DNA of 64,000 nt from Roridomyces roridus. Its lineage: Eukaryota; Basidiomycota; Agaricomycetes; Agaricales; Mycenaceae. The translations under genes and the position numbers were made by a program. The notes under the pieces are model-generated. The model worked only from the letters and a program-made list of their open reading frames with translations, did no database searches and was not told the DNA's origin. Every line of letters begins with the position of its first letter. The first letter of the stretch is position 1. The DNA lies in contig JARKIF010000001.1 of assembly GCA_029378245.1 (NCBI GenBank), positions 4,402,001 to 4,466,000 of the forward strand. The letters are read 5' to 3'. Of the stretch, positions 1 to 11,091 are shown one piece after another.

Positions 1-395
1 TTTTGGGTTGCAGTGCGCGAGGAACGAGTCCTGGGCTACGTCGGTCTCGGTGCGTCAACAGTATTGCTCCGTTTCTGTCAGCTCACCTGTCTCACTGCCG
101 CACAGCTCACTGGCCGTCGGAAGGCACCACTGAGATCCGGCGCATGGTCGTTACAGAGGCGTTCCGTCACCGTGGTATCGCTCGTGCCCTCATGGACGCA
201 GCCCGTGCGCACTCCGATGCTATCCACAATGTGCAATGCGTCTATGTGCGGACAACTGATCTACAAAAAACAGCTCAGAGGCTTTATGAACGTCTGGGCT
301 TTGTTCCTGTGCAGGAGGAGACAATCGGGAACTGGGCGGGTAGGACAGTGCGGAGACTGTATAAACGCACAGTGGACGGGAGAAGAGAGCAGTAA
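1..395 (+). CDS. GNAT-family N-acetyltransferase, 3' part
   Basis: The C-terminal half of a GNAT acetyltransferase, which would transfer an acetyl group from acetyl-CoA to an amine; the substrate cannot be read from the sequence. The first exon (1-49) runs in from outside the window and encodes a strand ending VLGYVGL. A 56-base GT-AG intron (50-105) follows, and the second exon restores the frame. That exon carries the family's acetyl-CoA loop as RRMVVTEAFRHRGIARAL (the Q/R-x-x-G-x-G/A region) and the late motif AQRLYERLGF. The stop is at 393-395. The N-terminal half lies upstream, so the gene may be complete in the genome. Confidence 0.8.
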   Translation, partial: LGCSARGTSPGLRRSRCVNSIAPFLSAHLSHCRTAHWPSEGTTEIRRMVVTEAFRHRGIARALMDAARAHSDAIHNVQCVYVRTTDLQKTAQRLYERLGFVPVQEETIGNWAGRTVRRLYKRTVDGRREQ

Positions 396-539
396 GTTCC
401 GAGCTCCCAGGTTCTAATTAGGTACACAGAAAGGCAGTTGAATGACGGATAATTTTATACTGCATCAGGAAAACTGGGGGATGCTGCATAGCGCTGGAGA
501 GTACTGCATAGCACCATAGTGCCCATAGCTACATCCCTG

Positions 540-656
540 CTATGCAGCACTATGCAGCACTATGCAGCACTATGCAGCACTATGCAGCACTATGCAGCAC
601 TATGCAGCACTATGCAGCACTATGCAGCACTATGCAGCACTATGCAGCACTATGCA
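540..656. repeat. Minisatellite of a 10-base unit (tatgcagcac), about 12 copies
   Basis: Twelve head-to-tail units of tatgcagcac, eleven exact and the last changed to tatgcagagc. Just upstream (481-535) the unit occurs in partly inverted form as ctgcata and ccatagtgcccatag, which also resembles the palindrome at 1236. No gene is seen between 396 and 1235. Confidence 0.95.
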
Positions 657-1235
657 GAGCCCGCTTGCCGACGTCGACGCTAAAATAACTTGGGCAGTTC
701 TTGGGCAGTTCCAAAATTGAATACATCATGGACCTTTGAATCTGGATTTCCGCGCGACAGTAGACTGTAGAGGTACAACAAAAAATTGACAATTTGCTAT
801 CTAATACATCCACGGGAAGCTACCAGCTACATAGCGCGGTCAGCGCCGCCGCCGACTCAAAGACTTGGGTCCAAGTCATCTTGATAGGCGAGCCGTCGGC
901 GTTATTTCCACGCGTGTTACCATCCCTCGGACGCGCCAAACGACGACAACACAACGACGACAACTGCTCGCCATAAAAGAACGCGTAAGTCCGAGTCGGC
1001 GGATGCTCGCTGACGACGGATGGACATTACCCGCGGGAATTTGCTGTAAGAGGCTGCGTCGGACTGGGTTGAATGAGGATTGTGGTGCGGAAGAGGGTGG
1101 GGGAGAGGGTGGAGGGGAGAGCTAGCCCATGACACGGACACGCCGTTTAAATGGACGCCAGCCTCATGGCAGCCGTGTCAAACGGGCTCCTTGGAAACGG
1201 ATAAGTAGGGTAAGCGACGGAGATGCCAAAGCAAT

Positions 1236-1316
1236 CCATAGCGCCCATAGTACTGCAAAGCACTTTGCAGTACTATGGGCGCTATGGCACTAGCGCCGAG
1301 CTATGGCTCGGCTAGT
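1236..1316. repeat. Perfect 52-base palindrome followed by a second hairpin
   Basis: Positions 1236-1287 are two 25-base arms, exact reverse complements of each other, around a 2-base centre (ca). The arm begins ccatagcgcccatagtactg. It is followed at once by a second inverted repeat (1288-1316: cactag-c-gccgag / ctcggc-tagtg around ctatgg). Such tandem hairpins are typical of transposon ends or of replication-prone cruciforms. No target duplication could be assigned. Confidence 0.9.
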
Positions 1317-1344
1317 GTTTTCCTGATGTGAGCTCGTGATTTGC

Positions 1345-1712
1345 CATGGGAGGAAGCCGTGATTGCCGCTGCAGTCGGAAATTCAAAATATATATTGATG
1401 TGACTAGGGTTAGGGTTAGGCCGATGGACCGGCATAAAAAAAGGCCCACCCAGCCGAGTGGCCGTGGTGGGCAGGAAAATATTGGGACGGTGCATGAGCC
1501 GAAGCCCATACAAACCGCAAGCCCACTCTGTATGGACAGGGTCGCCGTGCTATGGAGTGTTCCTACGGCCCATACACCCAGGGATGTGAAGGGGCGTATG
1601 CCATCAAGGTAAGTATGAGTTGCAACGATGTTGAGAGCGGAGATTTATACCCGAGCTGGGCGCACGGACCATGTGGTTATTTGGCGCAGCTGGACGTCTG
1701 ATCCGGAGCGTG
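1345..1712 (+). repeat. Dispersed repeat with internal TTAGGG units, copy A
   Basis: About 365 bases that recur in reverse orientation at 52030-52400. The copies match over long stretches, including ggcataaaaaaaggcccacc and the block around the cap-like tttataccc near 1650. Near the left end lies ctagggttagggttagg, about 2.5 units of the common fungal telomere repeat. The right boundary is sharp: identity stops after ctgatccggagc in both copies. There is no convincing reading frame; the short minus-strand frame conserved between copies is probably a by-product of sequence similarity. Confidence 0.8.
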
Positions 1713-1904
1713 TCGGCACGTTGCAATGTCGATCAAATCCCGCTCGGTCAGTCGTATATGTAGAAAGAAAACGCGTTACGCGATTGCGCAGCCTGGGCTA
1801 GTCCGCCTAGACGTTTCGACTGCGGAGCATGAGGCGATCGCGCAGTATGCCAATATCCGACGTCTTTTGAATTCACAAGGGTGTCATTCGGACTACAATC
1901 TACC

Positions 1905-3178
1905 TCAGACAATTTTTGTATACCATGGAGCGCACTCATCAACGCCGCCGATAGCTGGACAATACAGTTCAGTCAACTTCGCAAAAACTAGGGGAAATGA
2001 CTGATACGCACTCCATCGCAACGTAATCCGTGGATTCAGGCGCTGAAAAAGGTCCCTCTGGATCGCAGCAAGCTCTTGGGGTTGAATTTTGGCCACAATC
2101 TCCACAATCGTCAGCTGTGGAAAGATATCCTGCATTTCGAAGACCAGTCCTTCGAGTTCTTCGAATACTTGCGCCTCCTCCGCTAATGACGCCAGGCGCC
2201 TGACAAACCGAATGGCCTTGAACTGCCGCCTGTTCTGGGGGAGGATAGTCCGAAATAGTCCCCATTTCGCGGGTAGGAAACTCATAAACCTGACTTCCAG
2301 TTGTGCCAGTTGCCGAAAGCCCGAAATATCGGCAATGTCCTGGGATCAGTAAGTATTCTTCCTTGAGCACCGAAATAGGTACGCACGGTTGCGTCGGTCG
2401 ATAATACTTCAATGGTCCTGAGTCCGCCCAAGCACTCAGAAAAGCGCCGGTCAATCGGATGATCAAGTTGCAAGGCCTGGATATGGGAGACATCGAAGGG
2501 ACACCGATCATCTCGAGGCCACCGACAGGTAGCCTCCGAGGAGCTACTGCTGAATGATTCCAGCTGGATGCGTTGTTTTTCAGGTGCCCCGCTAACCATC
2601 GCACCCCTTCCAATGGCAGGAGCCTCTGCCGGAGCGTTCTGATCCACATGGACCATATTCGGATGGCCGGCAACTCGTCTCATGTTCGGAGAGCATCCTT
2701 TCCAAATCTGTATGAAGTCCTCCCAGCATGCGAAGCCGGCGAAGACGGTGGCAGCCTTGAGAGAAGGGACTGCGGGCACTCGTTGCATCGCAGATGACAC
2801 GAACTCGGAGAATTGTGGATGTAAGACTCCGGAGAATAAAACAGTGTGCAAACGGCTGCCAAACGGAAGAGTGAGGAGTCTCTGAAGGAGATCCAGGTCT
2901 TGTGGCTGGGACATGCTCGTGAGAAAGAAAAACACGGAAAGCTCCCTCATGAAAGCGACGAGGTGTGGGGAGGACTCCAGGACCGGCACCAAGCGGGCAA
3001 GGGTATCGGATGCACTGTAGTTGTGGCAAGGAATCTTGACCACAGAGAAGAGGTGGTTTTGGGAGGGCTGGACCCAAGAGCGGCGGACTAGAGCGGATGC
3101 CCGAAGATCTTGGTCGCAATCGACGAATCCCAATGTGAGGTCCAACAGCTCGGGGACGTCCAAGGGCTTGGATGTCAT
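1905..3178 (-). CDS. F-box-like protein
   Basis: Unnamed F-box-type protein; members usually act as substrate adaptors of SCF ubiquitin ligases (family knowledge). Exon 1 (3178-2387) starts MTSKPLDVPELLDLTLGFV, an F-box-like helix, and continues with a leucine-rich middle. The apparent stop at 2282 in the exon 1 frame disappears when a 47-base intron (2386-2340; gtgcgt...ccag) is removed: the frame continues DIADISGFRQLAQLEVRF and then LPAKWGLFRTI. A likely second intron of 57 bases gives the ending APWYTKIV, matching APWYERIV in the pseudogene at 22.65-23.84 kb. A fragment of an MFS gene lies just upstream, as also seen at 47-48 kb. Confidence 0.7.
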
Positions 3179-3289
3179 GGACCTGAGTTGTGGTTCGGTG
3201 TTATCCGCGGGGCGACTACCGGGTACTCACGGACGATGATGGTACCGGTGGTCTGGAGCAAGAGCTGGGTGTCACGCACTGTCACAGCT

Positions 3290-3570
3290 TGATCTCATGA
3301 TTGATCGAACCTCGGCATGTCCAACGAATGGAATGGCAGTACTCTGCTGCAGAATAACAATGATTCCAACACTATGCTACTACCCGCAACCAGACAATAG
3401 GAATTATGGAAAAGACGACCATCGACGCCGCCGCGATTCCCGCCGTAGCATCGAAACTCGCCACAGCATTGGGCAGTAATCAAGTGGGGTATCCTTTTCA
3501 ACAATTCAGTTCAAGTCAGCCTCAGAAATTCAAGGACGCACCAAAATGGCCCAATGAACCCAGTGTATCA
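3290..3570 (-). pseudogene. 3' remnant of an MFS transporter (copy 1)
   Basis: On the minus strand this stretch matches the last exons of the transporters at 30.7-30.9 kb and 47.8-48.1 kb, including the peptides LLKRIPHLITA and the nucleotide block around cgggaatcgcggcggcgtcg. Only about 280 bases of the 3' end are left; the 5' nine-tenths is absent. A small insertion (tgccca...) separates ITA from the SFDATAG-type segment. Similarity with copy 3 continues past the transporter into the spacer (cgtgacacccagctcttgct), so the copies arose as a segment, not as a single gene. From 3571 to 3901 I see no gene. Confidence 0.75.
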
Positions 3571-3901
3571 TTCTACTCTGTCTGAATTGATCCAACATCG
3601 CAGCCTCGAATTCAGCACGCTCGATGCTCGGCCACTTCGGCAAGCCAAAAATATCAATAGTGCCATACGCAGAGCGGTATCTCAGCCTCAGGCTGAAAGC
3701 ATCCCACAGTGTTCGCCTGGAGGACTACATTCAGGAAGAATCAATTTTGGAACTGAAACAAATATCAAAATGAGCGAGTTGTAAGATAAGAAATTATAGA
3801 CGTTCGACTGGCGCACAAGCCGCTTGAAATTTCTTTTTGAAGTCTGCTGCAAGGACGATACTGGACCATTAACAACTGTGCAGCGCCCCAACGTGAACTA
3901 G

Positions 3902-6478
3902 TCATGCCAGTCGCGGCATGAGCAATTCCACCTTGATCCAATCTCGCCCATCCGGCCGCCGGTTCAAATGCCAACCATGTCTTTGAAGTCACGAAGTCAG
4001 ATGTATTCTCAAGGTAAGCGGCGGTGGCACGTACTTGTCGGCCACATCCACCCAGATGGAGCGCTCGTTGAAAAGCTTGACGATATTGGGTTCCTCGACG
4101 GCACAGTGAGTACAGCGATATATCGCAGGACGTTTGCCGGCTTCCAATAGACGAGCACGCTCCGGAATCGGGGGTCCCCAAGCAACCCGGGCGAGTTTGA
4201 GATCCCACCTGAATCTGCATACGCACGAAATGATGGTTAGAAAGAAATTCAAACAAATAAAATAGTTTGAGCACGCACTTGAATTTAGTAGATGAGGATC
4301 CCCGGAGCTCGCGTGGCACGGCACATTGCCATGTTGTACGCGTGCACCACCTCGCAGGAGTCTCCTCTTCCTCGCGTCTCAGTAGGTCCGCCGTCGCAAG
4401 TGGGGAGACAAGAAACCACGAGGGAGTCTGGTGCTCTTCGAGATCGTGTTGAATCTGAATAGCGATGAAACAGAGGAAAACGAAGTCGGCATGGAAACAA
4501 CTCACACACTCGCGCCACGGCAACGCACGCCGCCCATACCTCGCCATGCGACACCCCCCGCAAACGAACCTTGCTCCCGTGCCATCCATCGTCGCAGCAC
4601 TCATCGAGTCGGGGAGACCGAGAAGATCAAGGAGCATATGCACAGTCGCACTCCCCAGCTCGGAGAACTGTACGGGCTTGCGGTATAGCCACGGTTCATC
4701 ACGGAAGATATGCATATTTCCCCGCGCAAGCTCCCACCCGATTCCGAATCCGCCATAAGACATGTCAGACATGCCAGGAAACCTGAAGACGCTCGTCGCG
4801 CGCTCGAGTCGCTCCAGGTGGTCGCCACTCTGATCATGATTCTCCGAGGTGGGTAGGAGGGATACGAGGTGAGCTTGTGTACGAACCACCCAGCCATCTA
4901 TGAATTCCCGGGCCTCGGAACTAGTGAGGAAGGCCATCACCCGTGGATCGTCAGAGGAAAGCTCGTCCCAAGACGAATCCTCCACCAAATCAACCAGTGG
5001 AGGAAGCTCTGTGAGCTCGTGTGGTGGAGGATAGAAGAGGTTCTCGTGGCCGGGAATAGGCTCACTGAGGTGTTGAGCGCCGCGTGCTGGATGCACTCCC
5101 TCCGGCGAATACGAAGATGGAATCGCTCCCCGTCCTCCCTGTCGAGACGCGAGGCCCGTTCACGAGCGACGTACCATACGATATATGGACGTATGCGCTT
5201 CCAAACTAGGTGGGAGACTGTCAGTGATCCCGCCCAGAGTCACTCGAGTACCACGCACGTCGGTGTGTTAGGGTGGTTATCGTGCGCAAATGTCGTATTC
5301 TTTCGTATTTCTGTGCGGCGGCTAGGATATCAACCGACTCCCAACCTTCTTTCAAAAGCCGCGATTTCACGCTTGAAAGATGTTGGTCCTCTGTTAGGTC
5401 TTTGGAAAAGCGTACCTCTTCAAAATCTTCGGACGGCAGTCTTTATTCCGGGTTTCGACCACATCCAGGACGCGGTGCCTCACCCAAAACGCGCAATTAG
5501 ACGCGGCCTACGCAGTTGAATACGTTTCAAGTTCGTTGCAGTAAGCACACACCAATTCTATGTCCGCGACGACCGGGCGCTGAGATTGCACAAACTCGGA
5601 CAATGCTACCGGGTCATTCTGCGCCTGCTGGTCCTCGTACATCTTGAGGATGGCCTTACCCTCATCAGGATGAAATTTCGAGGTGCTCGACGTCCCGAGT
5701 ACTGTATCGCCGGCTACAAGGAACGTCTTGATCAGCGGAGACTCTAGAAAACATCGTGCGCCGTAGAACGTACAGGTTCGACGTGTCCTGGGGATGAGGG
5801 TGTAGATCTCGTGTTCTAGAGGATATCGGGGGAACGCCCTGGCCAATTTGCGGTGCTGGAATAAGTTTGTAAAAGGGGTTTCTTTGTGTTGGATTACTCG
5901 CCTGCCCAGACATTTGATACAAAGTCTACGCCTCAGGTGGAAATCCGGAAAAGAGCGGGGTGCGTTACATTTATGGAGGTTCGACGTGAGCGTGGGTAGA
6001 AAAGAACTACTTACTAGGCACGCACGTCGCAGATGTTGGGTCCGTATATGAGGATTGTCCATACCCGCGCCGATATGGACTTGGGCGGAGCGGGGAGTCC
6101 AGGGTCGCCCTCAAAAGCCTTCTTCCGGATGTTCTCAGAGGTTGGATTCGCTCGAACGACTGCTGTGGATTCAGGGGGAGCGGGGAGTCCAGGGTCGCCT
6201 CCAAAAGCCTTCCGCCAGATAAGCTCGCCGGGGGGCGATTGTAAAAAATCGTGGAAATCGTGGGTCGTGTGCGAGAGGTGGAGGAGGTCGAGTGGATGAA
6301 GATGACTGAGGACCTGAGAACAATTATTCGTCCGAGACAGCAGAGAAAGTGAGGTTGCCGTACCTGGAGAAGGATGTCTAGATGCATGCCGGGGAACATG
6401 CTGAGATCCTGGCATTCTCTGGTCTTGGGAAGGCGCAGCGATTTCCATGTTTCGAGTGTCGTATAATTTACTGTGCAC
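3902..6478 (-). CDS. Multi-exon F-box protein with C-terminal zinc-ribbon-like segments
   Basis: F-box protein of an agaric family with a single F-box and paired CxxC motifs. From the 5' end: an exon ending MFPGMHLDILLQ, a 50-base intron, then the F-box as VLSHLHPLDLLHLSHTT, then IYGPNICD. Next come FHLRRRLCIKCL and IYTLIPRTRR. After a 45-base intron follow AASNCAFWVRHRVLD and LLKEGWESVDI, then after a 48-base intron ENLFYPPPHEL, and finally ARFVCGGC, TPSWFLVSP, RCTHCAVEEPNIVKLF. The last intron is 4034-3981, and the frame closes at the stop 3902-3904. The splice acceptor after IYGPNICD was not found, and the first exon start is uncertain. A roughly 90-base duplication in the F-box exon is noted as a finding. 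Confidence 0.72.
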
Positions 6479-6917
6479 AGGTCAGCGTGAAAGAGCGAAG
6501 TATCCGTGCCACCAACAGATGTGAAAGTCTCGGGGAGGGAATGGGCGTCCGCTGTTGTAAACGTCGAAAGAGCCGACAGCGCTGAATGGTAGAGGGTCAG
6601 CTTCAGGATAGTTGGTGGGTATCATAGACATGGTGGTTCGGGAGAGGGGCTGCCGACCGAGTCACGATCGTCAGCACAGCACTGATCGGAGCGCATGCAG
6701 CTTAAATCGGTTGGGGCGGATGCAGGATCCTGCACTGGCAGTGGATGCATCATATACAGTCAAAAAACGACAGAGCCCAAGTGGTCGAACGTGTTGTGGT
6801 GGTCAGAAGCAAGCCGCGTCTGCATCACATGACAAATCTATCAACTTTGGTCGCACCAAACAAAAGCCATCTTTTCCTCTGCCTTCATCTTCATCTTTCG
6901 GAGCGTCACCTCGCGTC

Positions 6918-8204
6918 ATGGAAGACCAACCCAGTGCGGCCCATCCCGCGCTGCAAGATTCCATCATGTTGTTCCCCATCCTCAAATACATCTTTTCCTA
7001 TAACGACTCTTGCAATGACGCAGAGAATTGTCGGAGGCCCGCCTACATCATGTGGATTTGCGTCATGACGGTCCTTTTAGTCACTTGGAACGCTTTTCAC
7101 CCGAACGTCCCGGCAGCGATCTCATTCACCACAATGAGGATGGCGATGTTCTGCCGAGGGCTCAAGATGATGGTGATTGCGATGGTGGCTCCGGAGCTCG
7201 TGGCGGGGTTCGCGGTCAGACAGTTTAAAGATGCGCGAGAGTTGTCAAAAGTTGCGTGTCCTAAGAGCTTGCCTCATTTACCGATTTCTCAGTTTGTCTC
7301 ATTAGAATACGGTCTCTCCCTCACGCACGCCTACTTTTTCGCGAGTGGTGGATTCGTTGACTGGTCAGGATACATCATTGCCGCAAAGGAGCAACTGGAC
7401 GACCCGGAAATTTTGGAAGCTATCCGGAGTGTCGATGCGCAGGAGATGAAGGACAAGAGCAAACCCGAGGCAGTGGTCGTCACACTCTGGGCGGTAGTTT
7501 GGCTCTGCGTTTACCTCGCCATTCGGAGGAGCCGAAATCTGCCGGCCACCGGACTGGAGTATGCCACCCTTGCGTTCGCCATCATGAATCTCATCACTTG
7601 GCGGTATTGGAAGTACAAGCCGCTGCGTGCCTATGTGCCATGGCGAATCGGCGTCAAACCTTTGTGGTTTCCACAAAAGTTTCCCCCTTCGGCACAGCTA
7701 CCTTCGCGGATTCATGTTCTTACCGCCCTTGTGGGAAATCGTACGGGTGACGATCACTTCAGTCCGTTGGAACTTGCCTCCGTCCCTGAGTTCTGGTCTA
7801 CCGGCATCTTCCCCCTCGACGCCTTCAAGTCGTTCGATTTCTTCCTCGTGGTCTTGCCCAGTATCGTATTCGGCGCGATTCACTGCGCTGCATGGACCGC
7901 CGTCGACTTTCCCACTTCCGCAGAAATTTGGTTGTGGAAGGCGTCCTCGTTAACCCTCGTTTTGGTGCCCCTCATCGTATGGTCCATGTTCCTCTTCGTA
8001 CGACGCGCCGGAGCCATCCCCACTTTGATCCTTTGGCCGTCGGTTTTGACGTATGTTGTTGCGCGTCTGGTCCTCATCGGACTTTCCTTCGCTCAATGGC
8101 GGTCGCTCTCGGGAGCTGTGCTCACCGATGTGTCTGTCTTTCTTCCGAACCCGTTGAGGTTGGTACTGGGCTACTGGTGGCCACTGGTAGCATACCTACC
8201 ATAG
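6918..8204 (+). CDS. Multi-pass membrane protein of an agaric-restricted family
   Basis: A 428-residue protein with about six to seven hydrophobic segments. I chose the ATG at 6918 (MEDQPSAAHPALQ) because the open frame upstream to 6612 is of low complexity and unlike the family. Recognisable family landmarks in order are WNAFHPNVP after the first membrane segment, MMVIAMVAPELV, THAYFFASGGF, the soluble EMKDKSKPEAV, EYATLAFAIMNLITWRYW, then FGAIHCAAWTAVDFPTS and WPSVLTYVVARL. Function is unknown. A potential 42-base in-frame intron (7249-7290, gttgcg...ctcag) would bring the spacing closer to what I remember of relatives; it is optional. Confidence 0.8.
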   Translation: MEDQPSAAHPALQDSIMLFPILKYIFSYNDSCNDAENCRRPAYIMWICVMTVLLVTWNAFHPNVPAAISFTTMRMAMFCRGLKMMVIAMVAPELVAGFAVRQFKDARELSKVACPKSLPHLPISQFVSLEYGLSLTHAYFFASGGFVDWSGYIIAAKEQLDDPEILEAIRSVDAQEMKDKSKPEAVVVTLWAVVWLCVYLAIRRSRNLPATGLEYATLAFAIMNLITWRYWKYKPLRAYVPWRIGVKPLWFPQKFPPSAQLPSRIHVLTALVGNRTGDDHFSPLELASVPEFWSTGIFPLDAFKSFDFFLVVLPSIVFGAIHCAAWTAVDFPTSAEIWLWKASSLTLVLVPLIVWSMFLFVRRAGAIPTLILWPSVLTYVVARLVLIGLSFAQWRSLSGAVLTDVSVFLPNPLRLVLGYWWPLVAYLP

Positions 8205-8364
8205 CTTCGCCTATCTTGTACGATATCTTGGACTTTCTTGTGGCACTGAAATGTATCGTTGTATCACCAGCTGCGGAGGTCGAACTTGAGAGTAGCCCCT
8301 GGTCTTACCCGTCGTAGGGTATATTTGTTGGCCGGTTGTAGCAATTTCCTTTCTCTTTCTTCCA

Positions 8365-8630
8365 TTACTGCGCCTCGGAGGAGTGCATGAATGTGTTGAC
8401 CACGGCGCCAGAGCGGAGACGGAGATCCTTGTACGTCATAACGAAGTCGAGAATCGTGTCCACGACAAGTCCACGAGCTCTGGGATTTCGAAAGGGGTCG
8501 GTGGAGTAAGTATCCATGGCAATCTGTATAAGATTCCAGGCGAGTCGCATGTCTCAAGCAGAATGGCGCGCTTCTCCAGACTCAGCCATTTATCCGCGGA
8601 AAAAACCTCTGGATTCCATTCACTAGCCAT
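8365..8630 (-). pseudogene. F-box N-terminal fragment
   Basis: The minus strand reads PPTPFEIPELVD and, in another frame, VVDTILDFVMTYKDLRLRS before a stop at 8365. Both pieces match the start of the F-box pseudogene at 22.65 kb, where they are contiguous (FEIPELVDAILAILDFVTT). The frames are separated by a small insertion around gtggacttgtcgtggac. No downstream body of the gene is present, so this is a broken duplicate. Confidence 0.6.
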
Positions 8631-9611
8631 TATGACACGAAAACATGAGCTGCGACTTGCAACTCGTAGGAGCCTGCAGCATTCCTACTCCGACTGCGAC
8701 GCCCGGAGCCGACGGTCTCGAGTCCGACTCGACGACCGAGATATTGGTTCCACTCCGAGCTGACAGACGGTGTCTGACAACAAGTGGCAGTTTGCCGAGT
8801 CCGTTTCCTGCGGATTCCGTGCAAATCCGGCTCGAGCGGGCTCGAACGCTCGGGAGCCACTCAGCCGTTGCGGGTCTCCGCTCGGCGGAACACGGCCAAT
8901 CAGGATAACTGAATTCCAACCAGTTCCCCGCGAATACCTGTGTCATTGGTATTCATAAGCCGCCGGTGGGGCCCATTCAAATTTCGGGCTTGTGGATCCG
9001 CGTACGTACGGACGACAAAGTAAATAAGACTGACGGAGTACCCAGGCAGAAATCCACTCACTTGTGCTCTGAATCCGAGCCCAATCAGCGACCGGCATGC
9101 ATGCAGTCACCTTCACCGTCCTCGACTCCAGTACGGTCGTAGGTGGACTCCTCTCCTTACTCGTCTCTCTTGTCGACTGGGTGGTCGCGTTTTGCCAACG
9201 GCCTACGTTGAACTCGATTCCGTGGCGGCGAACATTGGAAAAGGCGCAGTCAAAGCACTCCAACAGACTTGTCGGGGAGGCCACTCCAGGGACAGTGGAT
9301 CGGCATGCGAGCCTGCGAGTTAGCTCGAGACTCCAGAGGATGCGCCACTGAAAGGAGGCAAAGTCACTGGTATCAGGTGGGTCAATGTTTTTGGTCCGTG
9401 CCAAGTCATGCTGAGATCTTCGTCGGCGTTATAGATCATTCAGCCGGGGGAGGAACAATGCTCCGCGGGAGCAGTAATCTTGTATCAATACGTGCTCAGT
9501 ATCCGGGTGTAGATGTACTCATGTATATTATAATTGACTGCCCAATCCCTATGAAGTTCCAAACAGTTCGAATGTCGCATCAAGTTGGATTTTTCTATCT
9601 TTGCTCAGAGT
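8631..9611. other. No assigned gene; one unrecognised minus-strand open frame
   Basis: The minus strand carries a 153-residue open frame at 8943-9404 with no family resemblance I can name. Its ATG context and a possible donor near its end do not settle whether it is a gene. The rest shows no clear coding signal. Confidence 0.4.
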
Positions 9612-10334
9612 TCAATTCATCGTCTCCAGCCTCCACCCATTGATATCAAACACGGCCTCTGTGAGTCCAAGCGGATTCCCAGCACTGACAAATCCAACAC
9701 GTATCCACGCGGTCGGTGGTGCCCCCGGTCGTGCCTGAGAGGGGTTGTACGCGGCATAGAGCACGCTGCTCCCTGGTGCGGCCACGAAATTCAGGTTCGT
9801 CAAACAGTCGGCAGGTTCGATGTCGAGGCAGGTTGCTCCGCCACGCCAGCCGCCGTGGTTTGGTTGATACAGGTATTCGGAGACGACGTTTTGCGGGGAG
9901 AGGAAGAATAGCCGGATCTGAACAAAGACTCAATATTCGAAAAACTCAAGGATGGAAAAGGAAGCCTCACACACCTCGGTAAACATGTCATCGACCACCA
10001 TCGTGATCAGCGGAGTGCGGAATTGAACTTCTTCGGGCGGCACGAGCGGCTCGTTGAGATAGACGGAACCCGTGGCGAAGCTGCCGTTGAGGCCGAGCAT
10101 CTGGATCCCACCGTCCTCGCGTTGGTAGAAGAATCGCGTTTCGCCCCCGAGTGCCGGGGCGATTGCCACTGCGATGTTGCCGCCGGGGACTGTGGAGATC
10201 GGGAAGAGGTCTGGGGTGGGGAGAGTCGTTGCAAGGCTCAAGGCCACTGCGGCGAGCTGCTGAGATGTTAGAAGGAGTCACTGGTCACTGTAGAGTAAGA
10301 GATGGCGCACGGAAATCAAGGTTTTGAGGATCAT
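9612..10334 (-). CDS. Small secreted lectin-like protein (AAL-type beta-propeller repeats, tentative)
   Basis: Three exons (10334-10311, 10259-9975, 9917-9612) join to 204 codons plus stop, with both introns (51 and 57 bases) keeping the frame. The joined N-terminus MILKTLISQLAAVALSLA is a plausible signal peptide, so the product is probably secreted. Two blade-like segments resemble the fungal fucose-lectin repeat (Aleuria aurantia lectin family): ETRFFYQREDGGIQMLGL and RLFFLSPQNVVSEYLYQ followed by GGWRGGAT. In that family such repeats build a fucose-binding propeller; here only two to three blades are visible against the usual six, so sugar binding is inference. A different secreted beta-rich protein is possible. 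Confidence 0.65.
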
Positions 10335-11091
10335 TGTGAGTTTTGAACTACTGTGCGCCGTCGGTTGCTGACCGTTTTATACTGCAGTACCGAGAAAGCC
10401 GGGGAAACCTCACTGTTGGGAACTCAAAAATTAGGCAGTGACGTTGTGCCTGACATCCGTCGAAGCTGTCTGCACTCCAAAGATTGAGCAGATGCATTGT
10501 GATAATCCAATGGGAGAGCTTTGAATTTTGTATGCCGATTTGCCGCCTGCTCCGGGTTTTCTCGCCGTAGGTACCCATATCTTCCCATCGCAGGCACCAT
10601 GAATTCAGAACAGTCATTGAACGTCGAGGATGAAAACTTCAGATTCCAGGGACATGTGCATGTAGATTTGTGTTGCAACCCGGGCCTGGATGGCATAGAT
10701 GCCAACTGCTGAGCCATGTTGGCAAGACGCATCAATGACTCCTCACATCCTGCACCTTCGCGTCGACAACGCTGCGGGGTATCTAAGATATTCGTAACAC
10801 GAAATAGCCGCCAACATGAGAATCAACATGAGCTTCGAGAATTCGATTATCCCCCAGGTCCACGATGTAGCCACGACTGGTTCAATCTCGGGGTCAACAA
10901 GTGGATTGGAGGATTTCTCCGTGGTTGGGACTGTCCCAAATCGATTAGCTCGGCGCCTCCGTCTGAAATGGATATCGACAACTGACCGTAAACAATATCC
11001 TCCGTGTTGTCGTCCGCCTGGGAATCGAACACCTCTTCGATCCTGCTAGTCTCTGTGGGAGATCAACAAGTATTTGAAGTTGCATTTATCC
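10335..11091. other. Intergenic, no gene seen
   Basis: Upstream region of the lectin-like gene and downstream region of the kinase-like gene. A TATA-like ttttatactg lies about 40 bases before the lectin ATG on the minus strand side. Short open frames on both strands show no family resemblance. Confidence 0.5.

Noticed and set aside
540..656. CRISPR array
   Set aside because: The repeats are contiguous 10-mers without spacers, in a eukaryotic genome.
2282..2400. A frameshift or early stop in the F-box gene at 1.9-3.2 kb
   Set aside because: A 47-base GT-AG intron (2386-2340) explains the frame change and restores the conserved ending.
3765..5096. A single 443-residue minus-strand protein
   Set aside because: The open frame runs through introns; the conserved segments lie in several frames joined by splice sites.
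6612..6917. N-terminal extension of the membrane protein to 530 residues
   Set aside because: Low-complexity, unlike the family; the ATG at 6918 with a tight 5' region is a better start.
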